Positions 34,417 to 46,428 of a stretch of 64,000 nucleotides of DNA are shown here, one piece after another. The stretch comes from Pascua guehoae. Its lineage: Eukaryota > Basidiomycota > Tremellomycetes > Trichosporonales > Trichosporonaceae. The notes beneath the pieces are model-generated. The model searched no databases. It was not told where the DNA came from and saw only the letters and a list, made by a program, of their open reading frames with translations. The translations under genes and the position numbers were made by a program. The stretch lies in assembly GCA_001600415.1 (NCBI GenBank), contig BCJX01000001.1:62001-126000 (forward strand). Reading direction: 5' to 3'. Every line of letters begins with the position of its first letter. Position 1 is the stretch's first letter.

Positions 34417-36142
34417 TCACGCTGATCCCATGATCTCTGTCGACTCGGCGGGCTCGATCCATGGCTTGAACAGACGCATGACCCCATCAAAGTAAGGTAT
34501 CCGGGACCCGTTCTGAATCGCGCGCATCATTGTTGGGTCACGTGGCTTTGGGAGCCGCGGCGTACCTGGGTCACCGGTTCGTTCGTACAGCTTGTACAAC
34601 TGAGAGAACGGGTGGTCAGCGGATGGGCAAGAAATGCAAGGTGATGGTGCCCCCGAGACAACTTACACCAAAGACGCCTCTGGGGGAACACCGTCCGCCG
34701 GGCTGCACGCCCTGGAACCGCAAGAGCGTTTGCGCAGAGGGCGACTCGATGACAATGTCCCATCGTAATTGGGGGGGGTCATCGCGCGTGAGATGCACAA
34801 CGCCCGACAGGAACTTGGGTGGTGCCGTGGTTTCGGTGTTATCGCTACAGCTGTAGAAGTACAAGGGTGGGAGGGCCGAGTTTGGATCGAGATGGATGCG
34901 TGGAAGCACCGCGTGATCCGACGTGATATCGTGAGCGTACGTTGCCGAGCCAGATAATGTTGTGTCCTTTCCAAACTCGGCATGGTACGCGGAGGCGAGT
35001 GCATTGTTGTCCGAGACGGGAACAAGCGCAAATCGCACGGGTTCGTCCTCTGTTGAAGGGGGGCCGGACGGAAAAGTGCCAGATTTACGGTTGCACCCTG
35101 CGTGGGTGGCGAGTACGGGGGGGGTGTGTAGCTCGTACCATGAGCCGCTCACGTCGGCCCAGTCCCAGACAGAAAAGGAGGGAAGATGGCCTGGACGATG
35201 AAGGTCGCGGATACCGATCCCACGTGCGAATGAGTGGTCGAGGTGGGGTAGAGGGTCACCCAGGCGCCGTGCGGATAGCGGATTTTTTGCGTGTGATTGT
35301 GACTGGGTCCTGTTAGTGGATTGTCATGTTATCCACCAACTCACCAGTGCTATTGCGGCACCAATGTCATCCCAAGCCGTTAAATCGTTTGCCCATGGAT
35401 CCCCTTCACGAGTTTTTGACCTGATGACACCGAAAAAGTCAATCCAGGCTTGAAAGTAGTTGCCACGCCCTCGGCTTCCGCGTTTGCGCCACAGCACAAC
35501 CCGGAGATGAGCGACGATGGGAACCTTCTGCCGATCCCTTTCGAAACGAAAGGTCATGTGTGATTGCATGCCCCCAAACTCTTGCCAGGCCATGATCCGT
35601 TTCATTATTGGAACGTTGAGCGACGGGACACCAAGTGACGGGAGATCGTAGTACATGTCGACCAGAGTCGCATACACAAACGGCGACAGCTCATCCTTAA
35701 TGGGTCAGTCGGTACCCCAGCTAGGCCGGCACAACTCACCACTTGCTCCAGACCCATTGGAGCAACAGGTGGCTGGTATTGTCGAACGACATCAAGGAGA
35801 AAGTGTCTACAGATCACTCGTTGTCTCCAGTCATAGTCGACTCTTCCCGATGGAAAAGCGCATGCAAGACGGGGGTCATCGTATTGTGCAAGGAATACAG
35901 CTCTCCATGGGCTTTGTTGGTCCTGGGCGAGATTGTCAGATGAGCAATCTAAGCATCCCACGGCACAACTCACATAGACAAGGTGGTATAGAGGCTTGCA
36001 GACGAGAGCGACAGTGGCTAGATCAGTGGTTTCTTCGAGTCCAACCAATGTAACGATATGCAGAAGGATCTGGAAAGGTCAGCGCACGGTCGTTTCGACT
36101 TGTGAGCAGACTAACATCATCAGGCAGCGATAGGAGGGACAT
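34417..36142 (-). CDS. F-box domain protein
   Basis: The first exon gives MSLLSLPDD. After a short intron (about 36068-36115) the frame continues ILLHIVTLVGLEETTDLATV, then ALVCKPLYHLVY. This is a textbook F-box (LPDDILLHI ... LATVALVCKPLYHLV), expected to bind Skp1 in an SCF ubiquitin ligase. The rest (about 450 residues over several exons) has no WD or LRR pattern that I can see. Readable segments are WRAVFLAQYDDPRLACAFPS, WQEFGGMQSHMTFRFERDR, SGSWYELHTPPVLATHAG and RWDIVIESPSAQTLLRFQG. The stop is TGA (complement) at 34417-34419 after STEIMGSA. It has no close resemblance to the tandem F-box-like pair at 15-17.6 kb. Confidence 0.8.
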
Positions 36143-36714
36143 GCTAGTGAGGGCACCCAATGTACGCCGTTGCAATGGTTTGGAGGTACCTGTAGCGGGG
36201 TAGCCAGAGAAGATTGGATGCCAGAGTGTGGATGGCGTTGATTGATGGATGATGGGAGCGATGGAGAGGTTGACAAAGACAAGAGTTGTTTGAGAATGCG
36301 GGGACGAGGCCATCAAGGCGGTGTGGGCACAAAGGGGAACCACGTGATTCATGTGAAAATCCAGACCAAGGGGAATGAAACAATAAACCCCTCTCTGCCC
36401 CTTGCCGCCCCCTTGGCAGCTCCTGCTTCACATTGGTATGACAACAACGCCTTCATGTGTGGGTACTAGTCAGGTATAAGGAGTTGTTGTTACAAAGCAT
36501 GTACCCCTTGAGCTGCAGCTAACTCTCTAACTTGGAACCTAGAACCCCATGTCGGGGAAGTACTGCAAGGGGCGGGTAGAGACATTTAGAAGCCAAGGGG
36601 GAGATGTATCATTCAGCACAACGAGTCGAGCTTGTGCTCCAGAAATCGAACTACATAATGAGCCCACGACCCACCCCCAGCCTCGTTCGCCCAATTTCTT
36701 CCTGTCACCGCAAC
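36143..36714. other. Divergent intergenic region (F-box gene / aspartic protease)
   Basis: A shared promoter of about 570 bp. In-frame ATGs at 36658 and further upstream could extend the protease N-terminus, but they give no signal peptide. Confidence 0.5.
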
Positions 36715-38623
36715 ATGCCTTTCCATAAGTCCCGCGCTACCAAGCAGCCTTTCGTCCTGCCCTTGGAAGTCATCCACGACCCCGACAACAACATTCGTAA
36801 GGGCAGCGCGCTTTCCAAGGGCCCCACTCTAAGTCGACCGGGGCAAACGAAGTACGTGAAAACAATCTCCAGTGTCAACGTCATCAGCTAATCGCTAGCA
36901 TCGGCTTTCCCAGCTCATACCTCCTGACAGCCAAGATCACCATAGATGGGCAGAGAAAGCCTTTCAATGTATTGGTGGACACTGGGTCACACGACCTACT
37001 GCTCTTTCGAAAGGACTGCGTGTTCGCAACGACGGATCCATCCAGTGGCGGCAGGGAGATGACACTCCCTTGGAATGTCGTAACCCGAGAATATGCTACC
37101 GCCTACCAAGTCAAGAGGCCCCACAACAGCACATACGACCCAGCCAGGTCTGGCAACCGGTACACGCGGAAAGCATCGAATGTAGAAATGCACCCGTTCA
37201 CGGACGGACAGCACAGCTGGGGCTACTACGCCACGGATACGGTCACAATGGCTGGCGAAGAGATCGAAGAACAGTGGCTCAGTAAGGGCGCATTCGAATG
37301 TGGAGACATCTTTCTCTGACCGCACAGCGGAAGTTTCCGTTTCCCTGGACAAGTCTGGATCAAAGATCTCTGGAATCTTGGGCTTTGCCTGGAAGATGAT
37401 CACGGGTCAGCCCGACGACCCCCTATGGTACCGCATTGCCAAACGCGTTGGCCAACCCGTGTTTGCCTTGTATTTCAAGCCCTATTCGACATGGGGAGAC
37501 TTCGGACATGCGAAAGAGGACGGCGAGATGATGATTGGGTATGTCAGACAGTTGGGTGCAGATAGCTCACCCAACCAGGGGGTATGATCTCGACAAGGTC
37601 ATCAATCGCGACAGCGGGCAAATCTGCTGGTTAGACGTGCTTCCACCTGACGAAGGGGACCGACCCCATTGGGTTGTGGAGATGATGGGTATTACCTGCG
37701 TCAACGGCCACACCAGCAACCACCACCCGCTACACTCATCGGCTACTCTCGACACAGGATTCATTTGCACATTTGGGCCATCCGGCCAGGTTGACCTAAT
37801 TTTCGAGAGCATCCCTGGGGCCAGGTTGACATCGACGGGCTGCTGGAACGTTCCACCGTCATCCCTCCCCACAGGGCGGTCGGTTGGGTTCTGTTTGGGT
37901 GGCTACACGTTCTTTATCAATGTCGACGACTGCCTGGAGGCCAATGGGGACAGTTTAATCCGTTCCCAGGCTGAGGATGACGACGACGATGCGAGTGAGG
38001 AGGAGCCGGGCAGCGGCAATGACACGTAAGCACACTTGTGTTTCTAGAGCGGACAAGGTTTGGACTGATCATTCAGTGGTCCATGGGAGTTTGGCCTGGC
38101 ATTTCTCCGGCACTACTACTGCATCTTTGACGACTCGAACGTTCGGAAGATCGGACTCGCGGAGCCGCGCCATGCAGTGTCACCGGGCACTACTGTTACA
38201 CCATTTTTGAGCCAGGCTACTGCACGTCCAAACGAGCACCGTTATCCAACTCTGGCCCCCGAGCACCCCTATCCACCTGAGGCCCCCGAGCACCAATCTA
38301 CTCTCCGCAGAGCTAGGGGAAGTACGCCGACAGACCAGCGCAACGTCCACTACCCTTCCGGTCCTTCAACACAACGAAACGTTCCCATAGCCGCCCATTC
38401 ACACCAGGCCCAACCGACCCACCGCGTAGGCCAGCGGTTCACCCCTTCCCCGCCGACGCCACATTTGCCGCGACAGGCGTATCCCCAATATTTGCAGTCC
38501 TCATCGTCGTCTCATACACCTACTGGTGGGCCGACTACAAGCTCTCCCCCAGCCCTGAGCGGCCGCTACTACCAATCTAGCCACCCCAGTTCATCGCGGG
38601 GGGCCCGTCCGCCACCATGGTAG
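36715..38623 (+). CDS. Pepsin-like aspartic protease (A1) with Pro/Ser-rich C-terminal extension
   Basis: Both catalytic motifs are present: FNVLVDTGSHDLLLF, and HSSATLDTGFICTFG in the second lobe. A typical C-terminal strand, WEFGLAFLRHYYCIFDD, appears once the intron 38026-38076 is removed. After that come about 150 residues rich in Pro, Ser, Gln and His (PSPPTPHLPRQAYPQY, SSSSSHTPTGGPTTSSPP), unlike most A1 enzymes. The intron after GQT at about 36850-36898 joins to IGFPSSYLLTAKITIDGQRK. No signal peptide or membrane anchor is visible from any in-frame ATG, so secretion is doubtful or the true first exon was missed. An acidic insert (EDDDDDASEEEPGSG) precedes the last strand. The second motif has Phe after DTG where Ser or Thr is usual. 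Confidence 0.85.
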
Positions 38624-39330
38624 AAGGGATGGCGGGCAATGTAAATAACGCCATAGGTATGCAGCTGGTCTGATACCTATGTACATGTCAATACTTGCTG
38701 CGGAAGCCGGCTTGGCGGGTGGTTTAGTTGTTGCAGTAGCAGAGATTGGCGGCGCCTGCGAGCAGGCAGCGCCAAGTGCTTAAGTTGTTTTTGCAGTTCC
38801 ACAGATATTGCGGTACCCACATGGCTCATTGCAGCGACGTAGCAAGGAGTCCGGGGGGGCCTTGGCTCGCCTGGCCATTACCCAGCGTGGCGCCGTATGG
38901 GGGGGCCACAGTGCACCTGGCGGCCTGAGGCGCCCACTACAACTTGGGCCACTTTTCTGACTCTCAGAGAAGACCGTTCTGTCCTCTGGCGACTGTTCAT
39001 GCCTTTAAACCTTCGTAAACGTATGTATATCTTAGTACAGCACAGTAGATGCAGAGGAGCGTGGGTTCATTTTGCGAACATTGTTTTGTCCGCGATTCTG
39101 AAAGTTCACTTCATCACCATCGGGGTTTCTCCGAAGCCAGGTGACACGTTGCAATTGCCAAATACTTACTCTTGGCGGCTTCAAGGTACCTCTTTCGGGA
39201 AGGCTTCAGCCGACAAGAGGAACTCATGATAACCCTTGATGCATGATGACAACGAAACACTGATGTAACCACTACAAATCACCCAATCCCTGTAGACTTT
39301 ACCAATAATGTCTCTATGTGTACGTGCTCT
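38624..39330. other. Convergent intergenic region
   Basis: I see no gene between the protease (+) and the MFS transporter (-). Confidence 0.5.
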
Positions 39331-40981
39331 TTAACCCTGGTAACGGAACTCTGGGTGGTCCTCGAGAATCTTGCCGTGGCGGTCGGCCTTGCGGTTGGCG
39401 ATGCGGAAGTGGATGCAGATACCTGCGCAGAAGATGATGGAGAGGGCGTTCATGGCGAGGGTGAGGTAGACACCGGTGGGGTATCCGCGCTTGGCCTCGT
39501 TCTCCTTGAATGCGACGCCGGCAATGATACCAGCAATGCCACCGAAAGCGACGACGAGGGCAGAGGTGTAGCCGCGCTTGGACTGGCGACGGATCGAGCT
39601 CTGTGCCCAAGAGATGACAAGAGGAATATTGGCGTTGGAGCCACCGACGGCGAGGAAGATGCCGGCGTAGCGGGCGGCGGTCTGGTTGGCGTGCAGCTGC
39701 GAGTACATGCAGGTGCCGACAATGACCTGCAGACAGTTGAGCGAGACGGCCAAGCCGCGCTGGTGGTAGCGGTCCGAGAGCCACGCGGTGGCGAGGGCGG
39801 GAATCGGGATCCAGACGTAGGGTGGGGCCACGAGGAGCTGGGACATGAAGCCCGAAAAGCCCATCGAGAGGAGGATGCGAGGAAGGAAAAAGTTGAGCGA
39901 GTAGCCCGACATGCCCGCAGTGCAGAAGAGGTAGGCAAAGATCCACAGCTTGATGTCGGCGAGGTATTGCAAAAACTTCTTCATGGTGATGGGGTCGTAC
40001 TGCGAGTCGTTGCGGTCGCGCTCAATGCGCGTCTGGATAATCTCCTTTTGCTCCTGCGCAAGGAAGGTCGCCTTGTCTGGGAAGTCGACAATGAAAATCA
40101 TTCCGATAAACGCAATCACAATCGTGATGAGGCCGTTGATGATAAAGATCCAGCGCCAGCCAGAGTATCCTCCCCTGCCGTGAAGCATCGAAATGCCGTA
40201 GGCGAGGCACGCCGACAGACCCGTGACGACGACGGACAGAATGTAGAAGAAGGTAAGACGGGTGGCCATCTGGCGGCGTGGGTACCAGCACGAGATGAGG
40301 ACTGATGGCGTCAGTTTTGTGGAAAGTTTTTGTATCGTTCGCCGAGGGATGGCAAGGAGGACTTACAAGAGGCACCCGGGAACAATGCGCACTCAAAGAC
40401 ACCGAGAATGGCGCGGAGAGCGACGAGACCTTGCCAATTTTTGACAAAGCCAAAGCACATCATGACGACGCCCCAGAGGAAGCATGCCGTGCCGAGCCAC
40501 CAGCGTGCGCCGAATGCGCGAAGGCCAAGCTGCGACTGGGCATGTCAGCACTTTATTCTCTCAAACATATGGGAGCGAGTGAAACACCGTCGGCCATGAC
40601 CCAAAGTTTCCTAGTGACACTTACAGGAATCTCGAGAATAATGTACGGGACGAAGAAGATGAGAGTGGCAAGGCCGTAGCGGTTGTTGCCACCGAGCAGG
40701 TCGAGCTCAGTGTTCATGGTCTGGTTGTTGGCAGCGCGTGCGAGGGACAGGTTGGTGCGGTCGATAAACGAGATGCAGTAGAGGAGCGAGAGGACCGGGA
40801 TGAGGTGGCGGTCGATCCTGCGCGTGATGGCGCGGATTTCATGGGGGTCGAAACCCTCGTCAATGTCACGAGGTCCCGTGGGCGCGACAACGGCCGAAGC
40901 CGACTCGATATCGTGCTCCTTGACATCGACGTGGTGAAACTCCTTCTTCTCGTCAATGCTCCGCGTGTCGGCGAGAGACAT
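39331..40981 (-). CDS. MFS transporter, anion:cation symporter type (allantoate permease/Dal5-like)
   Basis: Twelve-helix major facilitator. ATG 40981 starts an acidic cytosolic N-terminus (DVKEHDIESASAVV). The family hallmark RIDRHLIPVLSLLYCISFID and RTNLSLARAAN follows, then YIILEIP, GVFECALFPGAS, VLISCWYPRRQMATR, YSGWRWIFIINGLITI, WLSDRYHQRG and a cytosolic tail ending EDHPEFRYQG. The three exons are separated by short introns near 40300-40365 and 40535-40625. The family carries small organic anions such as allantoate, nicotinate, biotin or pantothenate; the substrate is not readable here. It is parallel to the next permease and 1.8 kb from it. Confidence 0.92.
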
Positions 40982-42779
40982 TTTGTTTCGAGTGTGGGAG
41001 GGGGTGCAGTGTAATTGAGTTGAGGCGAAAGAGGGGACGAGTTGGCGTCGCGGTAGGTACTAGCGCGTGTTAAAAGCGTAGTGGCGGTGAGAGTAGTGGA
41101 GACTAGTAGTAGTGCCCGTTGGAACTGGATGGAGTGAGTTGCCACAAGACCAGTCGACCCAGTAGTTTAAGTAGTAAGTTGTGGCACCCCGTCCTCGGCG
41201 GGTTCGATCACCGGGGGGTCAGTAACCAACCAATGCGAGCACGCTCAAATTGCGCGGGACGCAGAGATGTGCGACGGTTCGGTGTTTCCTCTTCGTATTC
41301 CTCTTGCAGGTACTCACATGGACGGCGCCACACAACAGGCGCGTCTCGTTTGGCGTCTACAAATGGCGGTACCTCGGCCCCCGCACTCACCATCGAGGGA
41401 GAAACCAAAAGCGTGTTTCTGGCAAGGTGTGGAGGAGAAACCAACGTGGGATGCTGGGAACGGTCGGGGTGCAGAGTAGAGGGGCGTTGGAGGGAACGAG
41501 AGCAGAGCAGTGAGCGAGAGGGGCGGGTCCCAACCATAACAAGGCGTCCAGGCTCAAGGCACCGGGGCGCTCGACGACCATTTGGGCCCCGCGTGATCAG
41601 AAAATGGTTTGGAAAGGCCGTTGTCACCTGTCTCACACCTCTCGGTCGACCTCGGTCCCAGCGCACGAGCAAGGCAGGGATCTGCTTTGCCCCCTCGATG
41701 TGTGCCTGAGAGCAGTGCCAAGCGAGTGGTGGCCCGGTAAAAACAAACACGCCTCGTTATCAAGCTGGCATAATTGGCTCCACATCAACTTGGCGCTGAG
41801 GCGCTCGAGGGTTGCTGTGCGGGGGAAAAGGCATCCGGATTCGTGGAGACGCATGGGGTAAAGGGCAAATGTGGGGTCGGATGCCATGGGCGTTCATTTA
41901 CTGCCAACTTGCCATCTCACGTCCCTCACGTCCCGATCCCACCATCGATTGCGCGGCACTGGGGTCTGGGCATCATGCGGTGGCATTCCTCGGATGCAGG
42001 ACTCGCAGGCCGTAAATATGTCGCCTGACGCTGTATCCTTGCCTTGGCACACGTCAAGTCATTGACCAAGCATGTCGTCGTAAGCAATAGACTCTGGCCA
42101 TGCGCACTCTAAAGGAGGGGCAAAAGGCCTGGGCATGCTGGGCAGTTGGGGCTTGAGGCCGCCACATGTTCGTTTGAGGTGGGTGGATGGGATCTTGTCA
42201 TTCAGGGGCGGATGGAAACCCCGGGGGATCCGGGGTCAAGGGACCTTTTCTCCGAACCGCCGGCCCCGCATTTTGGATACTCCGGCCGTGCAGACGCCAG
42301 CCTGCCCAACGCAAAATATCGACAGCGCATGCACAAAGTTGCGGTGAAGAGGTGGCGGAAGGTGCTGTCCGCTCTGCTATCGCTGGCCCCACTCCAAGTC
42401 GGGTGTCAGTGCGATGATTGGCTGGTATGAAGAAGGAATACCCACATTTCCGTTATCCCCCACATACCCCGCAAAGCACCAGTTGGTCATCCGGGGGTCG
42501 GTGAGCAGCAGCGACCCACCGTTTATCGGCCATCAATCATCGACTGGTCTTCTGACACGACTAGCGCACTCCCGATACGTCCGATATGGCGCTGCTCTGC
42601 GTATCACGGACAAGATAATGGGGACGGTGCACGTGAGAGCAGGTCGGGCCCTAGGCGGCTCTTGGCCATCCCACATGATGCGTGCCAGGTCAGGTTGATA
42701 CATCGGTTTTCCCATAGGTCGGCCCAACAAAGGAGGATACACACCTCCGATACCCACATACAACAGCATCCACTGTATC
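40982..42779. other. Intergenic region, 1.8 kb, no gene seen
   Basis: It contains the upstream region of the MFS gene and the 3' flank of the next permease. Open frames here are Arg/Pro-rich and lack domains. Confidence 0.45.
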
Positions 42780-44827
42780 CTAGAACAAGAAATTTGAAAA
42801 CTTTTGCGCACGACTACGGGTGCGAGTCAGCCGCCTCTCCTCGGATGCGGCTGTGAGCGCCTCGATTTCCTTGATGTCCGACTCCAAGTCCATCTGTGAT
42901 GCGGGCGTGAAGAATGTGTGGTGCTTCTTGACCACGTAGTCGTAAGTCTTGGCGCCGACCCAGATGGCGAGAAAGATGAAGAGGGATCCGTAGGTGAACA
43001 CAAACTTTTCGGGCGCCCAGCCGCCGGGCAAGAAGATTGAGTATCCGCTGCAGAAGAAGACGACGACGGACCAGAAGAATAGCCAGTACTGCGACCACGG
43101 TTGCCACTTGCCCTTGACGGGGACAAACCCGGTGCCGAACAGTCCCTGCGCCTTGAGACCCGCACGGAAGCGAAGGCTCATTCTGTCCGTCAGTATTTTA
43201 TAGGTTGATACACACTTCTCGCTCGACTCACACAGCAATACACGCCCAAGTCACCAGCGATGTGGACGATACGAGGTTGATCCACCAGTTGAGCACCTTG
43301 ACAGCACTGTTGGAGAGCGACATGTACGACAGACATCCTACGATACTGCTTGTCGCGACGGCAATATATGGGACGCCATGGCGGTTGGTCGTCGAGAAGA
43401 ATTTGGGCGCGAGTCCACGCGCCGAGAGGCCCACGACTGAGCGACTCGACGTGTAGGTGAAACTGTTGGTGGTCGAGATGAGGCTCACAAGCACAGCCGC
43501 ATTGACAATGTGCGGAAGGATGGGAATTCCCAGGCGGTTCATCGCTGGTGGTTAGCGCAGGCCACGAGATCATCTTCCCGCCACAACTTACAGATGATGT
43601 AGGGACTCTGGGCTGCACCCGGTGCTCCGCAATGGCACCCAGGAGGTGCGGGTCTTGAGAGGACGTGACGATACCGACACACAAGGCGCCGACGACATAA
43701 AAGATCTGCAATCAGCGACAAGACTCCAACAGCCAGGAGAATAACTGCTCCGCTGTGGTGTAAAGTACGTACCATGATACGGTAGATGGTGGCATTGTAC
43801 GCCCTGGGCATGATCCGGCGGGGGTTCTTCACTTCACCACTGACGAGGGAGAGGTAGTCTGGTCCGACAACACTAGCACGTTAGTATGTGTACGCGGGGG
43901 CCTAAAACTCACGCAAAAACACCCCACAGTGCCGAGTCAAAGATGGAGCGTACGACCTGCTTGGCGCTCGTCTCGCCGCCAAACGGACCGGGGCTCTTCC
44001 AGAACCGGAACCCGTATACATCATGAAGGGGATTTCTGCTCGTCAGTCCCTGGTCCTTTATACTTCTTCACACTACAACTCACCCGCCGACCATGGTGAC
44101 GAATGTATACATCGTGAGACCAATAATGAGGATGACCTTGCGGATGGAGATCCAAAACTCGGCCTCGCCAAAGTACGACACCTTCCAGATATTCATGGCC
44201 GTAGTGAGCGCGAGGGTGACCGAGATCATGACGGCGGGGCTCAGTGTCGTCGTCCAGTAGCCGATGACGACGTTGACGGCCGTGAGTTCAAAGTTCTGCC
44301 GTCAGGGACAAGGAACACGGGCGCAAGCAATGGGCAGGGGGATACTCACAACAAGGGCAAGCTGGGTGATGTAGTACTGCGATATCAGCGCACGCTCTCC
44401 ACGTAGGTTTCCCACTCACATTCCACCCCACCGCCATGCCAAACGAGCGGTCCACGAACCGCGATGACAGCTGAATAAAACCTCCGTCGATGGGAAGCAG
44501 GGTCGTGGGCTCAATGAGGCTGTTGGCGGCACACCACACCACCGAGCACCACGCGCTCAGGCCCAGCAAGAGTCCCAGCGGGCCAGCGTTCGTCAACGGC
44601 CCGCCAATGGATACGAAGAGCGCAGATCGATCCACTTATGGCGATGAGCTGGACGTGGCGCATCTTGAGTCCTCTGCATGTCAGCTGTGACCGAAGTGGT
44701 GGACATACCGGTGCGGACCGCCGAGGTAGGGCGCGGGCTCGCTGTCGAGCACGGGCGCGACGGTGGCATCGACAGGGTCGGCGACGACATCCGACCCGGG
44801 CTTCTCTGGCTTCTCCTTGAACGACAT
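42780..44827 (-). CDS. Amino acid permease (yeast AAT family), with apparent frameshift
   Basis: A proton-coupled plasma-membrane amino acid transporter of the Gap1 type. Visible blocks are HLKMRHVQLIAISGSI, FVSIGGPLTNAGPLGLLLGL, SLIEPTTLLPIDGGFIQLSS, VRSIFDSALWGVFA, SLVSGEVKNPRRIMPRAY, TSSRSVVGLSARGLAPKFF and WPWSQY-like KWQPWSQYWLFF, with a C-terminal cytosolic tail (SASEERRLTRT type, ending SNFLF). About nine exons. In the exon at about 43578-43697 the frame reads SSQDPHLLGAIA, but the conserved continuation GAPGAAQSPYII is one frame over. The downstream exon (SMNRLGIPILPHIVNAA) fits only the shifted frame. So one base is missing near 43626-43632, through sequencing error or true inactivation. 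Confidence 0.88.
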
Positions 44828-46428
44828 GGTGGGCGATGAACAAACGGGGGGGAGCGTGGGACCCTCTTCCAACCCACCTCCATCTTTTAAACGAGGGACC
44901 AGCAAGGTACATGCCTATCGGCACGCAGTATGCTGCAGAAAAGGAAGTGGGAGGGGCCGCAGTGCATCCCGTCCCCATCGGCCAACGCCGCAGCAGGAAT
45001 AGAACGCCGAGATAGGCACTTTGCGTGGTGGGCATTGGAAGCGTCCACACCCAGGCACCGCTAAAGGACTTGGCCGCCGGCTCCAACGGTTGCTCGGTTG
45101 GGTGGTGTCAGCCGAGGTTAAGGCTGATTGCTCGGTATGCGATGGTGGGCTCTCGCATGCGTGCCGTGCTGTTCGCCGTTAATTGCCGTAGGGATGGTGT
45201 CCCATTAGCCGTGAGGGATCTCGTTGGAACATGTGCAGCGGCGTTTCAGAGGTGCGGGTGAGAAGAGCGGTGGGTGGCGCGAGACAAGCGTCACCCTGCG
45301 CCACTCACGTTCCTTTTTGACATGCACTGTATGTCGGATGCAGCCCATATGCGGCCTCATGGCCTCATGGCGACATGCCGATAAGTAATAGATCTTCTCT
45401 CATGAGTACCAGAGCCGTGAGGGTGGAACTGCAGCTTGACTTCAACATCAGGATATATTGGGTTACTCGTCCGTCTTGGCGTCGGCCGTCATGGCCGTTG
45501 GGCCAAACGGCCACCAGTAGCTTGCGCCACGCATGCGGTCTATCAGGATATCAGGATCGATAGAAGCGCCTTATCTACAGCACCACGCCACCACGCGGTC
45601 GACGTGTGGTGCAGCGCGTGTAGAATCGAATTCGACGTGTCAGTTCGACGCCGCCGCAAGTGGCGTCATGGCGGTGCCTGTAAATCTCGGTGCTGGCCAT
45701 GCTGGCCATGCTGGGCGTTTTGCTGTAGCTGAAGCTTGGTCCTAGGGTAGGGTAGGCCGGCGTGTGGGTGCCAACGCGCGTGCGTAAAGGCTGGATTAGG
45801 GCATGTGGAGTTTCGCCTTGGCTCTTGGCACGTCTGTGCCGTCCTCCTTATCTGTCGGGAGGTGGCTGGTGCTGTGTCTCGGCAGCGCTGGTGGGTGAGT
45901 GAAACTGATACGTGTCCGGACACGCCCTCTTGCATTAGAATTGGCAGAGACCATGTCAGGTGGAGTCATTCGCCTAGTTACACCCGCACGTCCGACTCGT
46001 CGTTTGATCGAACTATGTACTGGCGTCGTGCAGCCACATGACAGCCGTTGGAGGTGGTAATCGAGACATATATATATCGATGGCGGCCAACTTGGCCCGC
46101 TCCCGGTCCATCCCACAACCCAACGACGTGTACCGCCCTCACAGAGCTTGCAGTAGCTACTTCCAGGTGCCGTCACTGGGATGCCGATCCACGCGTCCAC
46201 TGACACGTCGGCAGGGGTTCCATGCCAGCATCGCCACCTGCCAACACCGCTCTGCTCTGTTCCACGTTGCACATCATAGCTCAGCTGGCTTGTTTGTGAC
46301 GACACCATGGATGTTTCTGAAAACCCTCACCGTCAAGATAAAAGTAATAAAGGAGACCGCCATGGGCGTCGTGGCAATACAAGGCGTGCACAGCACACTT
46401 TCCACCCCAACACCACTCGCGGCCGACC
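44828..46428. promoter_or_regulatory. Divergent promoter region with three GATAAG sites
   Basis: It lies between the amino acid permease (-) and a secreted-protein gene (+). GATAAG occurs at 45380-45385, and CTTATC at 45570-45575 and 45847-45852. GATA factors bind such sites to control nitrogen-regulated permeases in fungi, so a role is plausible. Random expectation over this length is roughly one, so the evidence is weak. A TATA-like AT-rich stretch (GATAAAAGTAATAAAGG, about 46337-46353) lies about 80 bp before the ATG at 46429. Confidence 0.35.

Noticed and set aside
39316..40305. Long + strand open frame
   Set aside because: It is antisense to the MFS transporter, whose motifs are unmistakable.
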